From NCBI GenBank assembly GCA_044450785.1, contig JBIOJM010000051.1, positions 1-40,586 on the forward strand: a DNA stretch of 40,586 bases, in the 5' to 3' direction. Source of the stretch: JBIOJM01 sp044450785. Its GTDB lineage: Bacteria > Planctomycetota > Planctomycetia > Isosphaerales > Isosphaeraceae. The notes under the pieces were generated by a model that saw only the letters and a list, made by a program, of their open reading frames with translations, did not search any database and was not told where the DNA came from. Made by a program: the position numbers and the translations under genes. The first letter of the stretch is position 1. Every line of letters starts with the position of its first letter. This document shows, one piece after another, positions 20,309-29,306 of the stretch.

Positions 20309-20342
20309 GCGGGAACCATCCCGCTTCTGAGGCAGAATTGTA
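20309..20342 (-). promoter_or_regulatory. -10 element and double hairpin in the DUF1559 leader
   Basis: On the minus strand TACAAT (20337-20342) is a good -10 box, although no convincing -35 is seen. Just downstream are two adjacent small hairpins, TTCTG-CCT-CAGAA (20325-20337) and GCGGGA-TGGT-TCCCGC (20309-20324). The second has no U-tract. They would lie at the 5' end of the DUF1559 transcript and might stabilise it or bind a regulator. Confidence 0.35.
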
Positions 20343-20429
20343 CTGAGAGGAAATCCGAGAAATGAGAAGTTATCGAGAAGAACGTACGAGAGTCTTATCG
20401 TGAACAATTGGTGAAATTGACGTGTGTCA

Positions 20430-22631
20430 TTACGAGGTTAAGACCTCGGTCAGGAGCGAACTCCGCTCCGGTAAAGAGTTTAGCGCCGCCGCATGGTCGA
20501 GGCTCCAGCGAATCCGGACGTCCCAGCGGCCGTGTTCGTCGGCTTTCACCTGCCAGTGCGGAATGACTGCTGAAGATTGGTACACCCCTTCGAATCCGCC
20601 CTCGCTCTGGCTGACCGTCTCGATCGGGAAGCACCAGAGGCTGGCTGCTTTCGACCAGCTCAGGCTGACCGAGAGGTCGAGCCAGCGGTCGGTCACGGTC
20701 AGACCTCCGGCATGGAGCAGGTCGAGCCGGGCGTCGAGCAATCCGAGCTTCGCGCCGGCAGGGTCGGAGTAATACCGGTCCAGCGCATGGCCCGCCATGC
20801 CCGCCAGGTTGATCTCAACGGCGAAGTGGAGACAGGCGCGCTTCGGGACGTCCTCGAATTCGTAGCGGACCGACAGGCTGGGATCGCCGGCGGCAAGCTC
20901 GATCGTCTTGCGGACCCGGATCGAATGCCCATCCCCAAGACCGGGCCGTTCCATGACGAGCGCGACGCGATCGGGCTCGCGGTGGACTTTCGCCAGAAAA
21001 GTCCCGATCGCGAAATCGCCGCGCTCGACGTCGCGGCACTCGATCAGGTCCTCCAGAGTCACGTCGATGGGATAGAAATGATCGACGAGCGCTTTGCGAG
21101 GATGGCGGTCGTAGACGAGGCGCCGCTCGAGTCCTTGCTGTTTGATCGCAATTTGATCGGAGTCCGCCGCCTCATCGCGCACGCGATTCGGGCCGAGGGC
21201 GGATCGCGCGGCGGCTTCGAGGATGGTCGCGTGGTACGCTTCAGGCCGGCGATCGAGCGTTGCCAGAAGGTTGGTGGCGCTCGAGCGCACGTCGAGCTCG
21301 TATACGTGCCCCCCCCGCGCCGGGCACACCCACGCGATCACGTGCTCGTTTTCGAGGCGCACCTCCTGACGGGCATCGAGGTTGAAGTCGCCCACCTCGA
21401 GCTGAACGCGTGCCCCATCGCGCCCCAGGGCGTCGTCGAGGGCATTGTGGGCGGCGATCAGGGCGCGGTAGATCGCATTCCTCAGGTGGGGCAGATAGAG
21501 GCCCCCAAACGATCCGTGCCAGTAGGGACAATTGCACTGCCCTCGATAAAGCTCCTGGCGGGCAACCTCCAGGTAGTCCGGGTCGGCATTCGGGTTCGCT
21601 CGAACCGCGGCCAGCCGCTGTGAAACACCCAACATCCGGGCATACATCTCGTCGCTCTCGGGATATCGCGCCTTGAAGTTGCGCCAGTACCCGCCGGCCC
21701 GGAAGAACCGCTTCAACTCGCCGGCATCGGGCAGCGCGGCCAGACGCTCGACTCCCTTCCGAAAGGAGCGCAACGACTCGGGCGGCAACGCCCACTCGTT
21801 CATCTCACGATACGAGCCGTCCGGTAAGAACACCTTGCCCAGTGGGAGGACCTCTTCGACGGCCCGCGCCAGCGTTGTCGGCTCGAGCCAGTCTCGATTG
21901 GCCCGGATCATGTCGCAGAAACGGGTGAGCCAGCCGCGCGTATAGACGTGATCAAAGGTCTTGGGCCAGGTCCCGAACTTCTCACCGTCGTCGGCGAAGA
22001 CGACGGTGCAGCCCGGACGGCCCTCGGCCAACCGCTTCAGGAATTCGTAGGTCGCGTGCGGCTCCGAGAAGGGAATGCTGTACCGAAGCGTTTCCGAGGC
22101 GGGGAAGACCTTGAGCAGACGGCCGTCGTCCTCCGTCAAGTAATAGCCGAAAACGTCGTCTCGGGAGCAGCCGGCGCGCTCGAAGTGGAAATCGTCCAGG
22201 ACGGTGTACTCGATGCCGGCCTCGACGATTGCCGAGACGAGGTGCTGTTCCCACACGCGCTCGGGAACCCACATGCCGCGGACCCGGGTGGCGAAGAGGT
22301 CCTGGAGATAGTTCGAGAATTCGCGGATCTGTCCGACCCGGTCCCGGTGGGGGATCATCGTCAGGATGGGCTCGAAGGACCCTCCCCCCAGGATCTCGAC
22401 CCGGCCCGCCTCGACCATAGCCTTCAAGCGAGCGATATACTCGGGATGCCGGTCCACCAGCCATTCCAGGAGCGGCCCCGACGTGTGTAGGACAAAGGGT
22501 ATCTCGGGATAATTCTCCAGCACATCCAGAAAAGGGTGATAGCTGGTGCGGTAGGCATCCTCGAAAACACCCTCGAAATTGCCCACCGGCTGGTGGTTGT
22601 GCAACACGAGAATGAGACGGACCTGCGACAT
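20430..22631 (-). CDS. GH57 4-alpha-glucanotransferase / alpha-amylase
   Basis: A 733-aa product. The N-terminal barrel starts LILVLHNHQPVGN (H11, H13). The GH57 nucleophile is E124 in GMWVPERVWEQ and the acid/base is D214 in VFADDGEKFG. These positions are almost the same as E123 and D214 of the Thermococcus litoralis 4-alpha-glucanotransferase. The C-terminal half (about 400-733) matches the all-beta DUF1925/DUF1926 region of that subfamily. Expected reaction: transfer of maltodextrin segments between alpha-1,4-glucans, in the cytoplasm (no signal peptide). ATG 22631 follows GGGGTG and begins two bases after the galT stop, so the genes are coupled. It is the third gene of a glucan operon. 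Confidence 0.92.
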   Translation of the reverse strand: MSQVRLILVLHNHQPVGNFEGVFEDAYRTSYHPFLDVLENYPEIPFVLHTSGPLLEWLVDRHPEYIARLKAMVEAGRVEILGGGSFEPILTMIPHRDRVGQIREFSNYLQDLFATRVRGMWVPERVWEQHLVSAIVEAGIEYTVLDDFHFERAGCSRDDVFGYYLTEDDGRLLKVFPASETLRYSIPFSEPHATYEFLKRLAEGRPGCTVVFADDGEKFGTWPKTFDHVYTRGWLTRFCDMIRANRDWLEPTTLARAVEEVLPLGKVFLPDGSYREMNEWALPPESLRSFRKGVERLAALPDAGELKRFFRAGGYWRNFKARYPESDEMYARMLGVSQRLAAVRANPNADPDYLEVARQELYRGQCNCPYWHGSFGGLYLPHLRNAIYRALIAAHNALDDALGRDGARVQLEVGDFNLDARQEVRLENEHVIAWVCPARGGHVYELDVRSSATNLLATLDRRPEAYHATILEAAARSALGPNRVRDEAADSDQIAIKQQGLERRLVYDRHPRKALVDHFYPIDVTLEDLIECRDVERGDFAIGTFLAKVHREPDRVALVMERPGLGDGHSIRVRKTIELAAGDPSLSVRYEFEDVPKRACLHFAVEINLAGMAGHALDRYYSDPAGAKLGLLDARLDLLHAGGLTVTDRWLDLSVSLSWSKAASLWCFPIETVSQSEGGFEGVYQSSAVIPHWQVKADEHGRWDVRIRWSLDHAAALNSLPERSSLLTEVLTS

Positions 22632-22633
22632 TT

Positions 22634-23710
22634 TCACCCCAACGGAACATTCGTCAACCACCGCCCCGTGACCGCTCGGTCGACCAGGGCCGGCCTCGGT
22701 AGGTCGGCGACGACTTCGACATCGCGCAGGAAACCCGCCGCGCTCTCGGGTGGAACCGGATTGATGTAGAACCCCGAGCCCCACTCGAAGCCCGCGACTC
22801 TCGTCAACCGCGGGATCACTTCGATGTGCCAATGGTAATGCGGCAGCTCTCCATGGTCAAACGGCGCCGAGTGGATGATGTAGTTGTAAGCCGGATTGTC
22901 AAGCGCGAGCTCGAGCTTGTTCAAGACCTGATGGAGGACTTGGCCCAAATCGTCCAGGGCCGGCTTGGGGATGTTCTCAAAGTGGCTGGAGTGGGTTTTG
23001 GGCAAGATCCAGGTCTCGAACGGAAACCGGCTGGCGAACGGGCAAAAGGCCGTGAAGTGGGTCGAATCGAAGACGATGCGTTTCTCGACGGTCAGTTCTT
23101 GCCGAACCATGTCGCAATAGATGCAGCGGCCTCGATAGGTGTAGAACTCGAGCGATCCGGTCATCTCTTCCCAGACCGAGATCGGCACGATCGGCGTGAC
23201 GATCAACTGGCTGTGGGTGTGATCGAGACTTGCGCCGCCGGCGACGCCGACGTTTTTGAATAGCATGCCGTGGACCAACCGGCTGTCCCTCTTCAAGTCG
23301 ACGAGCCGGTCGCGATAGACCCAGAGGACTTCGCGAATGTTATCCGGGCTGAGCGTAGCCATGCTCGTGTGGTGGGACGGCGTTTCGATGATGACCTCGT
23401 GAGCACCGATGCCCTCCATCACGTCGTAGATCCCGTCGCCCCGCTTGTTGAGACTGCCCTCGATCTTGAGGGCGGGAAACCGATTGGGAACAACCCGGAT
23501 TCTCCATCCCGGACCGTTGGGTCGCGAGCCGAACTCGCGGTAGGCGACGATCTCGGGCGGGGTCTTGTCTTCCTGGCCCTCGCAGAACGGGCAGAGCACC
23601 CCAGGGCCCGGCGCGGGCGCCTCGGCCTTGAAGTCGTGCGGACGCTTGGCCCGTTCGTGTGCAATGATGACCCAACGACCCAGGATCGGATCCTTTCGCA
23701 GTTCGGACAT
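22634..23710 (-). CDS. galT: GalT-family hexose-1-phosphate nucleotidyltransferase
   Basis: A 358-aa product of normal length. It begins SELRKDPILGRWVIIAHERAKRP, has a zinc-type CPFC (C40, C43), the substrate region PNRFPAL, and the active-site HTH motif in GGASLDHTHSQL (H164, H166). It ends with HYHWHIEVIPRL. Family knowledge: the second histidine is uridylylated or adenylylated while exchanging UMP or AMP between sugar phosphates. HTH rather than HPH, and placement between two GH57 enzymes, hint that the true substrate might be a glucose-phosphate/nucleotide-glucose pair rather than galactose. Start 23710 follows GAGGAG at nine bases. It is flanked by gaps of 17 and 2 bp, a clear operon. 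Confidence 0.9.
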   Translation of the reverse strand: MSELRKDPILGRWVIIAHERAKRPHDFKAEAPAPGPGVLCPFCEGQEDKTPPEIVAYREFGSRPNGPGWRIRVVPNRFPALKIEGSLNKRGDGIYDVMEGIGAHEVIIETPSHHTSMATLSPDNIREVLWVYRDRLVDLKRDSRLVHGMLFKNVGVAGGASLDHTHSQLIVTPIVPISVWEEMTGSLEFYTYRGRCIYCDMVRQELTVEKRIVFDSTHFTAFCPFASRFPFETWILPKTHSSHFENIPKPALDDLGQVLHQVLNKLELALDNPAYNYIIHSAPFDHGELPHYHWHIEVIPRLTRVAGFEWGSGFYINPVPPESAAGFLRDVEVVADLPRPALVDRAVTGRWLTNVPLG

Positions 23711-23727
23711 GGCCGGCATCTCCTCTT

Positions 23728-25917
23728 TCAGACTTGCCACATGATCCGCTCGAAGTCCGGCGAGGGTGCGATCAACTCGAAAATCCCCTCGCGGGGCGCT
23801 CGATCCAGACTCGAATCTCCCTTGTGGAGCTCGACGTAAAACCGGATCGGGTCGCCGGGTTCGAGGTCGAGCCGCGCAAGGGGGACCGCCAGCTCGAAGA
23901 TGGCGTCGGTGGCCACCTGGATGGTCGTCCCGTTCACCACCGGATGACCCGAATGGTTTAAAACGGCGATGGGACGAGACGACGTGGGCTCAAGCACCAC
24001 GATTTCCCGCTCGGCCGGGTCGACGAACCCGATGCGGACGCGATCGGCGCCGGCGAACCGTTCCCGCGCGGGCCCTCCGGCGGCGTCGATGCGGACCAGG
24101 AGCCGCTCGGCATCGAAACCGAACCAGATGCAATGCAGGAGCCCGCGGGCCACGAGCGTCATCGTCGAGCGGTCGTTGCCGCAGACGTACCGTGCTGCGT
24201 CGATCCACTCGAAATAAGTGGCACGACCATCAATCTTGACCCTGGAGAAACTGATCGGCTGGTCGTGAACGAGACGCTGGGTCCCTCCGCGAGAGATCGG
24301 CGTGAACAGGGAGCCCGGCGGGTCGCACGAGAGCAGTGCGTACACATTGAGCAGGTGCTTGCGGAACAGGTGATCGAACAGCCCGTCGAGCGCGCTGGAA
24401 TGGTCGTCGCCGTACCACCAGAACCAGTCTGAACCCTGGGCGATGTACACCTCGTTCCAGGCCCGAGCGATGGTGGACGAGTCATGCCGGCCGGACCGCT
24501 GTTCCTCGACGAGGAACGCGCGGGCGGCGTGCAAGGCATCCCAGCCCTCGTTGTCCTCCGGATGGCCGATCCAGATGGCGAAATTGTGGCTGATCCAGCT
24601 TCCGGCGAACAGGCGGGGCAACGTGTCCTCCGGTGGATGCTCGCGGAGAAACTCGCCGGCCTTGACCGGGCGGATCCGAGGGTCCCGTACCGCCCCCTGA
24701 TACAAAGAGCGGAGGAACGACACGCCGCCGTCCGGGTAGTACTCCCAGCAGTTTTCGCCGTCCAGGATGACCGGGACGAGAGTCGCCGGGTTGTGCCGGC
24801 AGGCGTCGCCGATGGCCGTCAGCTTGCCCATGAAGTCAGCGGCCGCGACCGGCCCGGCACTCCGCTGATAGTGGAAGCCAATCTGGTCCGACAACGCATG
24901 GTCGCGGAAAACAACCGCCAGCTCGTGCCCTGCCTCGCGGACCTTCCACGCCCGATAGAGCAGCTCCGGATGGCGGACGTGACCCCGGCCGTCGCGACCG
25001 ATCTTGCCATGGGTCGAGCATTCCAGGATCTCTTCGTCAGTTGCGATCCACTCGATGCCGTGCTCCGCCAGCAGCGGGATGATCGCCTGCGAAACCGAGC
25101 CTTCGCCGGGCCACATGCCCCGCGGTCGCTCCCCAAAATGACAGACATGGCTCTCGATCGCGCGCCGGACGTGCTCGGCGGCGTCCTCGGGGTAACCGCC
25201 CCGATAGGCGGGCAACGACACGTCGGGCATCCCCTCGCGCGCCGACGTCTTGTCCAAGAGCAAAGGCAGGATCGGGTGGTAATACGGCGTCGTGGTCAGC
25301 TCGATCTGACCGCGCTCGGCCAGAGCGCAATGGAGCGGGATCACCCGCCCCAGCAGCTCGCGTTGCTTGTTGAGGAACCACTCCTTGTCGTCTTCGCTGT
25401 AGTACCGGCCCTTGGCCTTGAATTCGGCCAGCTCGGGATCCTTCTCGAAGAGCAGGGGATGGACCCACGCGAGGTTCGACCAGACTTGAAGGTCCCGGAA
25501 ATCGCGAGGGCGGAACCGGTTCAGCGCTTGTTTGGCCGAGCTGTTCCATGACGATCGCATCATGAACAGCTCGTGATATCGGGGATGCGGCCGGATCATC
25601 GAATCCGGCGAGGCCATGAAGAAGTTGTCGAGAACGTGGCAGGCGTCGTCGTCGTTCAAGCCGTCGGCCGGCCGGCGCGACAGGTTGAGATGAGTGTCCG
25701 TGGCGCCCTTCACATAGGCTTGCAACTGGGCCAGCAGGCTGGGCACGAGGTTGATGGTGCAGCGGAACTCGGGCACTTCCTCCAGGTGAAGTGCCATTCC
25801 CAGGTAGTCCTTGGTCGCATGGAGCCGCACCCAGGGCATGGGGTTCTCACCCGCGACATCGTCCGGATAATACGGCTGATGCTGGTGCCACCAGAGCGCG
25901 AGGGAAACCGTTGCCAT
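23728..25917 (-). CDS. GH57 glycoside hydrolase (amylopullulanase-like)
   Basis: A 729-aa product without signal peptide. The barrel opens SLALWWHQHQPYY. The nucleophile is E272 in GMWPGEGSVSQ and the likely acid/base D386 in VILDGENCWE. It is the long GH57 type related to amylopullulanases, with a beta-rich C-terminal third. Expected role: endo-cleavage of intracellular alpha-glucan, supplying maltodextrins to the downstream 4-alpha-glucanotransferase. ATG 25917 was chosen because AAGGG lies six bases before; ATG 25920 is immediately upstream. It is the first gene of the three-gene operon; its own promoter should be within 25921-26300 but no strong hexamers were found. The specific bond cleaved (1,4 or 1,6) is not determinable. 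Confidence 0.88.
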   Translation of the reverse strand: MATVSLALWWHQHQPYYPDDVAGENPMPWVRLHATKDYLGMALHLEEVPEFRCTINLVPSLLAQLQAYVKGATDTHLNLSRRPADGLNDDDACHVLDNFFMASPDSMIRPHPRYHELFMMRSSWNSSAKQALNRFRPRDFRDLQVWSNLAWVHPLLFEKDPELAEFKAKGRYYSEDDKEWFLNKQRELLGRVIPLHCALAERGQIELTTTPYYHPILPLLLDKTSAREGMPDVSLPAYRGGYPEDAAEHVRRAIESHVCHFGERPRGMWPGEGSVSQAIIPLLAEHGIEWIATDEEILECSTHGKIGRDGRGHVRHPELLYRAWKVREAGHELAVVFRDHALSDQIGFHYQRSAGPVAAADFMGKLTAIGDACRHNPATLVPVILDGENCWEYYPDGGVSFLRSLYQGAVRDPRIRPVKAGEFLREHPPEDTLPRLFAGSWISHNFAIWIGHPEDNEGWDALHAARAFLVEEQRSGRHDSSTIARAWNEVYIAQGSDWFWWYGDDHSSALDGLFDHLFRKHLLNVYALLSCDPPGSLFTPISRGGTQRLVHDQPISFSRVKIDGRATYFEWIDAARYVCGNDRSTMTLVARGLLHCIWFGFDAERLLVRIDAAGGPARERFAGADRVRIGFVDPAEREIVVLEPTSSRPIAVLNHSGHPVVNGTTIQVATDAIFELAVPLARLDLEPGDPIRFYVELHKGDSSLDRAPREGIFELIAPSPDFERIMWQV

Positions 25918-26446
25918 CATCGGCCCTTCTGACCCAGGAGTGGACGTTGCTCGTCTGCACCTGGCGACCCGCCCGCGCGCGTCCACGTTCGCGAGCACCA
26001 CGTCGCCGCGGGGCGCATGCCCCTCGGTCCTCGGCGATCGAGCCAAAGCCCTCCTCAATACCCCAGGTGTTACAAACAGCCTCTGTACGACAAGGATAGC
26101 TAGCCTCTGGTCTTATGCTCGGAACATCCCGAGGCAAACTTAACAACGATCCAGTAGGGAGCTAGAAACCAGTGGAAGAAGCACGATGCGCTCGAATCAT
26201 CATCGCGCGAATGTCCGCCTTGCGAGACCTTGGGGCAAGCTTGACGCCTGACCCCCAAGCTTTAGATTCTACCTCCGTAACATCTCCGCACGGTGCGCGC
26301 ATGTTTGGAGCCCTCAGACCGGCTGAAGCCGGGACTCCAACAAGGGCGGGCGCGATTTCCTGTTGGAGTCCCGCCTTTAGGCGGTCTTCGATCCGATATT
26401 GGAAAGCGGGACAGGTCCGATATTGCTAAACTGAGCAAGTTTCCTA
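25918..26446. other. 529-bp gene-free spacer with repeat elements
   Basis: The spacer lies between the start of the glucan operon and the 3' end of the P-ATPase gene, both on the minus strand. Its left half should hold the operon promoter, but I recognise no clear -35/-10 pair. Its right half holds one palindromic repeat (26318-26385) and the left arm of a second (26402-26484). No protein-coding signal. Confidence 0.6.
26318..26385. repeat. REPIN-like inverted pair of small hairpins
   Basis: Two 25-bp arms (26318-26342 and 26361-26385) are inverted copies with four mismatches. The inner 13 bp of each arm (CGGGACTCCAACA and its complement) match perfectly. Each arm contains its own mini-hairpin, CCGGCT-GA-AGCCGG in one and CCGCCT-AA-AGGCGG in the other. 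The spacer is 18 bp. This double-REP architecture is typical of RAYT-mobilised REPINs; no RAYT gene lies in the window. Confidence 0.65.
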
Positions 26447-26484
26447 CTATCCCACATTGCCAATAGCGGACCTGTCCCGCTTTC
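26402..26484. repeat. 24-bp inverted repeat overlapping the P-ATPase 3' end
   Basis: Arms at 26402-26425 and 26461-26484 are inverted copies matching at 23 of 24 positions (core AAGCGGGACAGGTCCG), separated by 35 bp. The right arm and spacer lie inside the end of the mgtA-like frame, encoding the final residues of about ARKRDRSAIGNVG, and the stop codon is in the spacer. The element could also fold as a terminator-like stem, but it lacks a U-tract. Confidence 0.65.
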
Positions 26485-29020
26485 GAGCAATCAGCCTGGT
26501 CGCGATGACGGCGGGGTCAGTCTCTCGCCGCCGCTGCTCCCTGCGGTAGAAGACGGATTTCGCCGCTTCCGCAGCGACGACATAGAGCAGCACGATCGGA
26601 CCCAGCGCCACGAGAAAGACGGGAGGCAGCGGCACGAAGCCGAGCAGCGGGGCCAGCGGCGAGTAGGGCAGCAGGAGCGTAAGCCCGACCACCACCAGAG
26701 TGGCGATGAGCAGGGGTCGGCCTGGTCGGCTCCGGTAGAACGCCCTCCGGGTCCGCACCACGAGCACGATCAGTGCGGACGAGACCACCGACTCCACGAA
26801 CCAACCCGTGCGGAGTTCCGCTTCCTGGGCGTGAAGGAACAGGAGCAGCACCCCGAATGTCACGAAATCGAACGCCGAGCTGATCGCGCCGAAGACGATC
26901 ATGAACCGGCGGATGAAGCCGATGTCCCAGCGCCGGGGCCGCTCGACCATCTCGGGGTCCACCCGGTCGGTCGCGATGGTCATCTCGGGCAGGTCGGTCA
27001 GCAAGTTCATCAGCAGGACCTGCTTGGGCAAGAGCGGCAGGAAGGTCAGGAACAGCGAGGCCCCGGCCATGCTGAACATGTTGCCGAAGTTGGCGCTGGT
27101 TGCCATGAAGATGTACTTCATCGTGTTGGCAAAAGTGGCGCGACCCTCCCGCACTCCGCGCTCCAGGACCGCCAGGTCCTTCTCCAGCAGGACGAAATCG
27201 GCCGCCTCCTTGGCCACGTCCACCGCGTCGGCCACCGAGATGCCGACGTCGGCGGCGTGCAGGGCCGAGGCGTCGTTGATCCCGTCCCCCATGTAGCCGA
27301 CGACGCGGCCGGCCTTCTTCAAGGCCACGATGATCCGCTCCTTCTGGTTCGGCTCCACCTCGGCGAAGACGGCGACCTCGCCGGCACGCTGGCGCAACGC
27401 CTCGTCGCTCATCTGACGCAGGTCCGCCCCGGTCAGGACGGGTGCGTCCGTCAGCCCGGCCTGGCCGGCGACGTGGGCGGCGACCAGGCGGTTGTCCCCC
27501 GTGATGAGCTTGGTGGCGATCCCGAGGTCGAGGAGACTCTGGAGCGTCCCGGCGATCCCGGCCCGGAGCGGGTCGTCGAGGACCAGCAGGCCCAGGAAGG
27601 TCATCCCCGACTCGTGACCCTTGTGAATCCCGATCTCGGAGCCCATGTCCCGATAGGCGATCCCCAGGGTGCGCAAGCCTTGGCCGCTGAACTCGGCGAA
27701 GAGCCGCTCGATCTGCGGCCGCAGTGCGCTCAAATCCACCACGTCGCCCGGCCCCGCCTCGGCGGCCGTGCAGACTTCCAGCACGCTCGCCAACGCCCCC
27801 TTGGTCACCAGCAGGTTCTTCCCGCCCCCGGCGACCAGCACGCTGAGTCGTTTGCGGACGAAATCGTAGGGCTCCTCGTCGAGCTTGCGGTAGCCGGTCG
27901 CCGCCGTGCAACCCGCGGTGACGATGGCCTCGTCGATCGGGTTGGAGTAGCCCGCCTGGAGGGAGGCGTTGAGATAGGCGTAGAGCCCCGTCCGCTCGCT
28001 CGGCCTGCCGCCCGCGTCGACAACCGCGTGCAGCCGCACCTTGCCCTCGGTCAGTGTGCCCGTTTTGTCCGAGCAGAGCACGTCCATGCCGCCGAGGTTC
28101 TCGATGGACGCCAGCCGGCGGACGATGACCCGCTCTCGGGCCATGCGGCGCGCCCCGTGGGATAGGTTGACGCTGATGATGGCCGGGAGCAGTTGCGGGG
28201 TCAGCCCGACGGCGATCGCCACGGAGAAGAGGAACGACTCCAGCACCGGCCGGTGGAGGGCCACGTTGATGGCGAAGATGGCCATGACCAGCAGCAGGGT
28301 CAGCTCCAGCAGCAGGTAACCGAAACGGTGGATGCCGCGCTCGAACGCCGTCTCCGGCGGCCGGAGCCGGAGTGACCCTGAGATCCGGCCGAATTCGGTA
28401 TCCCGGCCCGTGCGGACGACCAGAAGCCGTGCCGTGCCGCTGACGACGCTGGTGCCCAGGAAGAGGCAGTTCGTACGCCGCGCGAGCGGAGCGTCCGGTG
28501 GCACCACCCCGGCTTCCTTCTCGACGGGGAAGGTCTCGCCGGTCAGGGTCGCCTCGGCCACGAAAAGGTCCGTCTCGTCCAGGACGCGGCCGTCGCCGGG
28601 GATGATGTCGCCGGCGTGCAGGAGTACGACGTCCCCCGGCACCACCTGCTCGGAGGGGACATCGACGGGCCGGCCGTCGCGCAGGACGCTCGCCTTGGTC
28701 TGGACGAGGGCGAGCAGTTTCTTCAAGGCGTCGGCGGCCCCCCACTCCTGCCAGAAACTGAGCAGTCCGCTGGCCAGGACGATCGCGAGGATGATCAGGG
28801 CGTCGGTGGCCTCCCCTAGAAACAGCGACAGAACGGCTGCCAAGAGGAGGATCAGGATGATCGGACTCTGGAACTGCGCCAGCAAGAGGGAAAGGGCGTG
28901 CGTTCCTGTTGCGGCCGTGCTCAGCCGAGTGAGGCCGCCGGAGAGCTTCTGCCGTGCATCTTCGGCCGACAAGCCCTGAGGCGTTGCCCGGAGTCGGCGG
29001 AGCAGGTCGTCCGGGGGCAC
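26447..29020 (-). CDS. mgtA: MgtA-type magnesium-translocating P-ATPase
   Basis: About 857 aa from GTG 29020, normal for type IIIB P-ATPases. It carries a TGET actuator motif (TLTGETFPVEKE), the phosphorylation motif SDKTGTLT with D318, and the hinge GDGINDASALHAADVGISV. It has about ten membrane segments, with MNLLTDLPEMTIATD following M6 and four C-terminal helices, as in MgtA/MgtB. These pumps import Mg2+ across the inner membrane. The start is doubtful. Family-like sequence (TEPAQGLSDFWSVPPDDLL) begins about 15 codons before GTG 29020, but in-frame codons there offer no ATG, GTG or TTG near a ribosome site. The last dozen residues come from an inverted repeat. It follows a small membrane protein gene by about 50 bp. 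Confidence 0.9.
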   Translation of the reverse strand: MPPDDLLRRLRATPQGLSAEDARQKLSGGLTRLSTAATGTHALSLLLAQFQSPIILILLLAAVLSLFLGEATDALIILAIVLASGLLSFWQEWGAADALKKLLALVQTKASVLRDGRPVDVPSEQVVPGDVVLLHAGDIIPGDGRVLDETDLFVAEATLTGETFPVEKEAGVVPPDAPLARRTNCLFLGTSVVSGTARLLVVRTGRDTEFGRISGSLRLRPPETAFERGIHRFGYLLLELTLLLVMAIFAINVALHRPVLESFLFSVAIAVGLTPQLLPAIISVNLSHGARRMARERVIVRRLASIENLGGMDVLCSDKTGTLTEGKVRLHAVVDAGGRPSERTGLYAYLNASLQAGYSNPIDEAIVTAGCTAATGYRKLDEEPYDFVRKRLSVLVAGGGKNLLVTKGALASVLEVCTAAEAGPGDVVDLSALRPQIERLFAEFSGQGLRTLGIAYRDMGSEIGIHKGHESGMTFLGLLVLDDPLRAGIAGTLQSLLDLGIATKLITGDNRLVAAHVAGQAGLTDAPVLTGADLRQMSDEALRQRAGEVAVFAEVEPNQKERIIVALKKAGRVVGYMGDGINDASALHAADVGISVADAVDVAKEAADFVLLEKDLAVLERGVREGRATFANTMKYIFMATSANFGNMFSMAGASLFLTFLPLLPKQVLLMNLLTDLPEMTIATDRVDPEMVERPRRWDIGFIRRFMIVFGAISSAFDFVTFGVLLLFLHAQEAELRTGWFVESVVSSALIVLVVRTRRAFYRSRPGRPLLIATLVVVGLTLLLPYSPLAPLLGFVPLPPVFLVALGPIVLLYVVAAEAAKSVFYRREQRRRETDPAVIATRLIARKRDRSAIGNVG

Positions 29021-29072
29021 GGACCAGAAGTCAGAGAGGCCCTGGGCCGGTTCCGTGAGGGTAACCCTACGC

Positions 29073-29306
29073 TTAGACCATCGATCCGACCTGGGAAGGA
29101 GCTGAACGGGCCGAGACCTTCGTGCTGAATCCGTAATTTGAGAAGAGCCGGACGATGAGCAGGCAAGAAACGATGATCGCCGCCAGCGCGATGCCGAGCA
29201 ACACGACGTAGATGTCGCTCTTGGGCGCCTGGACCAGCACGCCGGGCCGCCGGGCCGGCGCCGATGCCGGGGCACTAGAACCGCGGCTTGATGGTAGACG
29301 AGACAA
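29073..29306 (-). CDS. small single-span membrane protein, TTG start
   Basis: A 77-aa product with a proline/alanine-rich head, then VLVQAPKSDIYVVLLGIALAAIIVSCLLIVRL (one transmembrane helix, about 30-54) and a short polar tail. APKSDIYVVLLGIAL is a pattern I associate with small conserved planctomycete membrane proteins; function unknown. The start is an unusual TTG at 29306. It has an almost perfect AAAGGAGG six bases upstream, lying inside the last codons of the preceding coiled-coil gene. The two genes overlap by 32 bp and must be translationally coupled, implying partners in the inner membrane. Confidence 0.7.
   Translation of the reverse strand: MSRLPSSRGSSAPASAPARRPGVLVQAPKSDIYVVLLGIALAAIIVSCLLIVRLFSNYGFSTKVSARSAPSQVGSMV

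Noticed and set aside
24484..25551. 355-codon plus-strand frame opposite the GH57 hydrolase
   Set aside because: Antisense to the GH57 catalytic region, no ribosome site.
26831..28165. 444-codon plus-strand frame opposite mgtA
   Set aside because: Antisense to invariant P-ATPase motifs; its own product has no family features.
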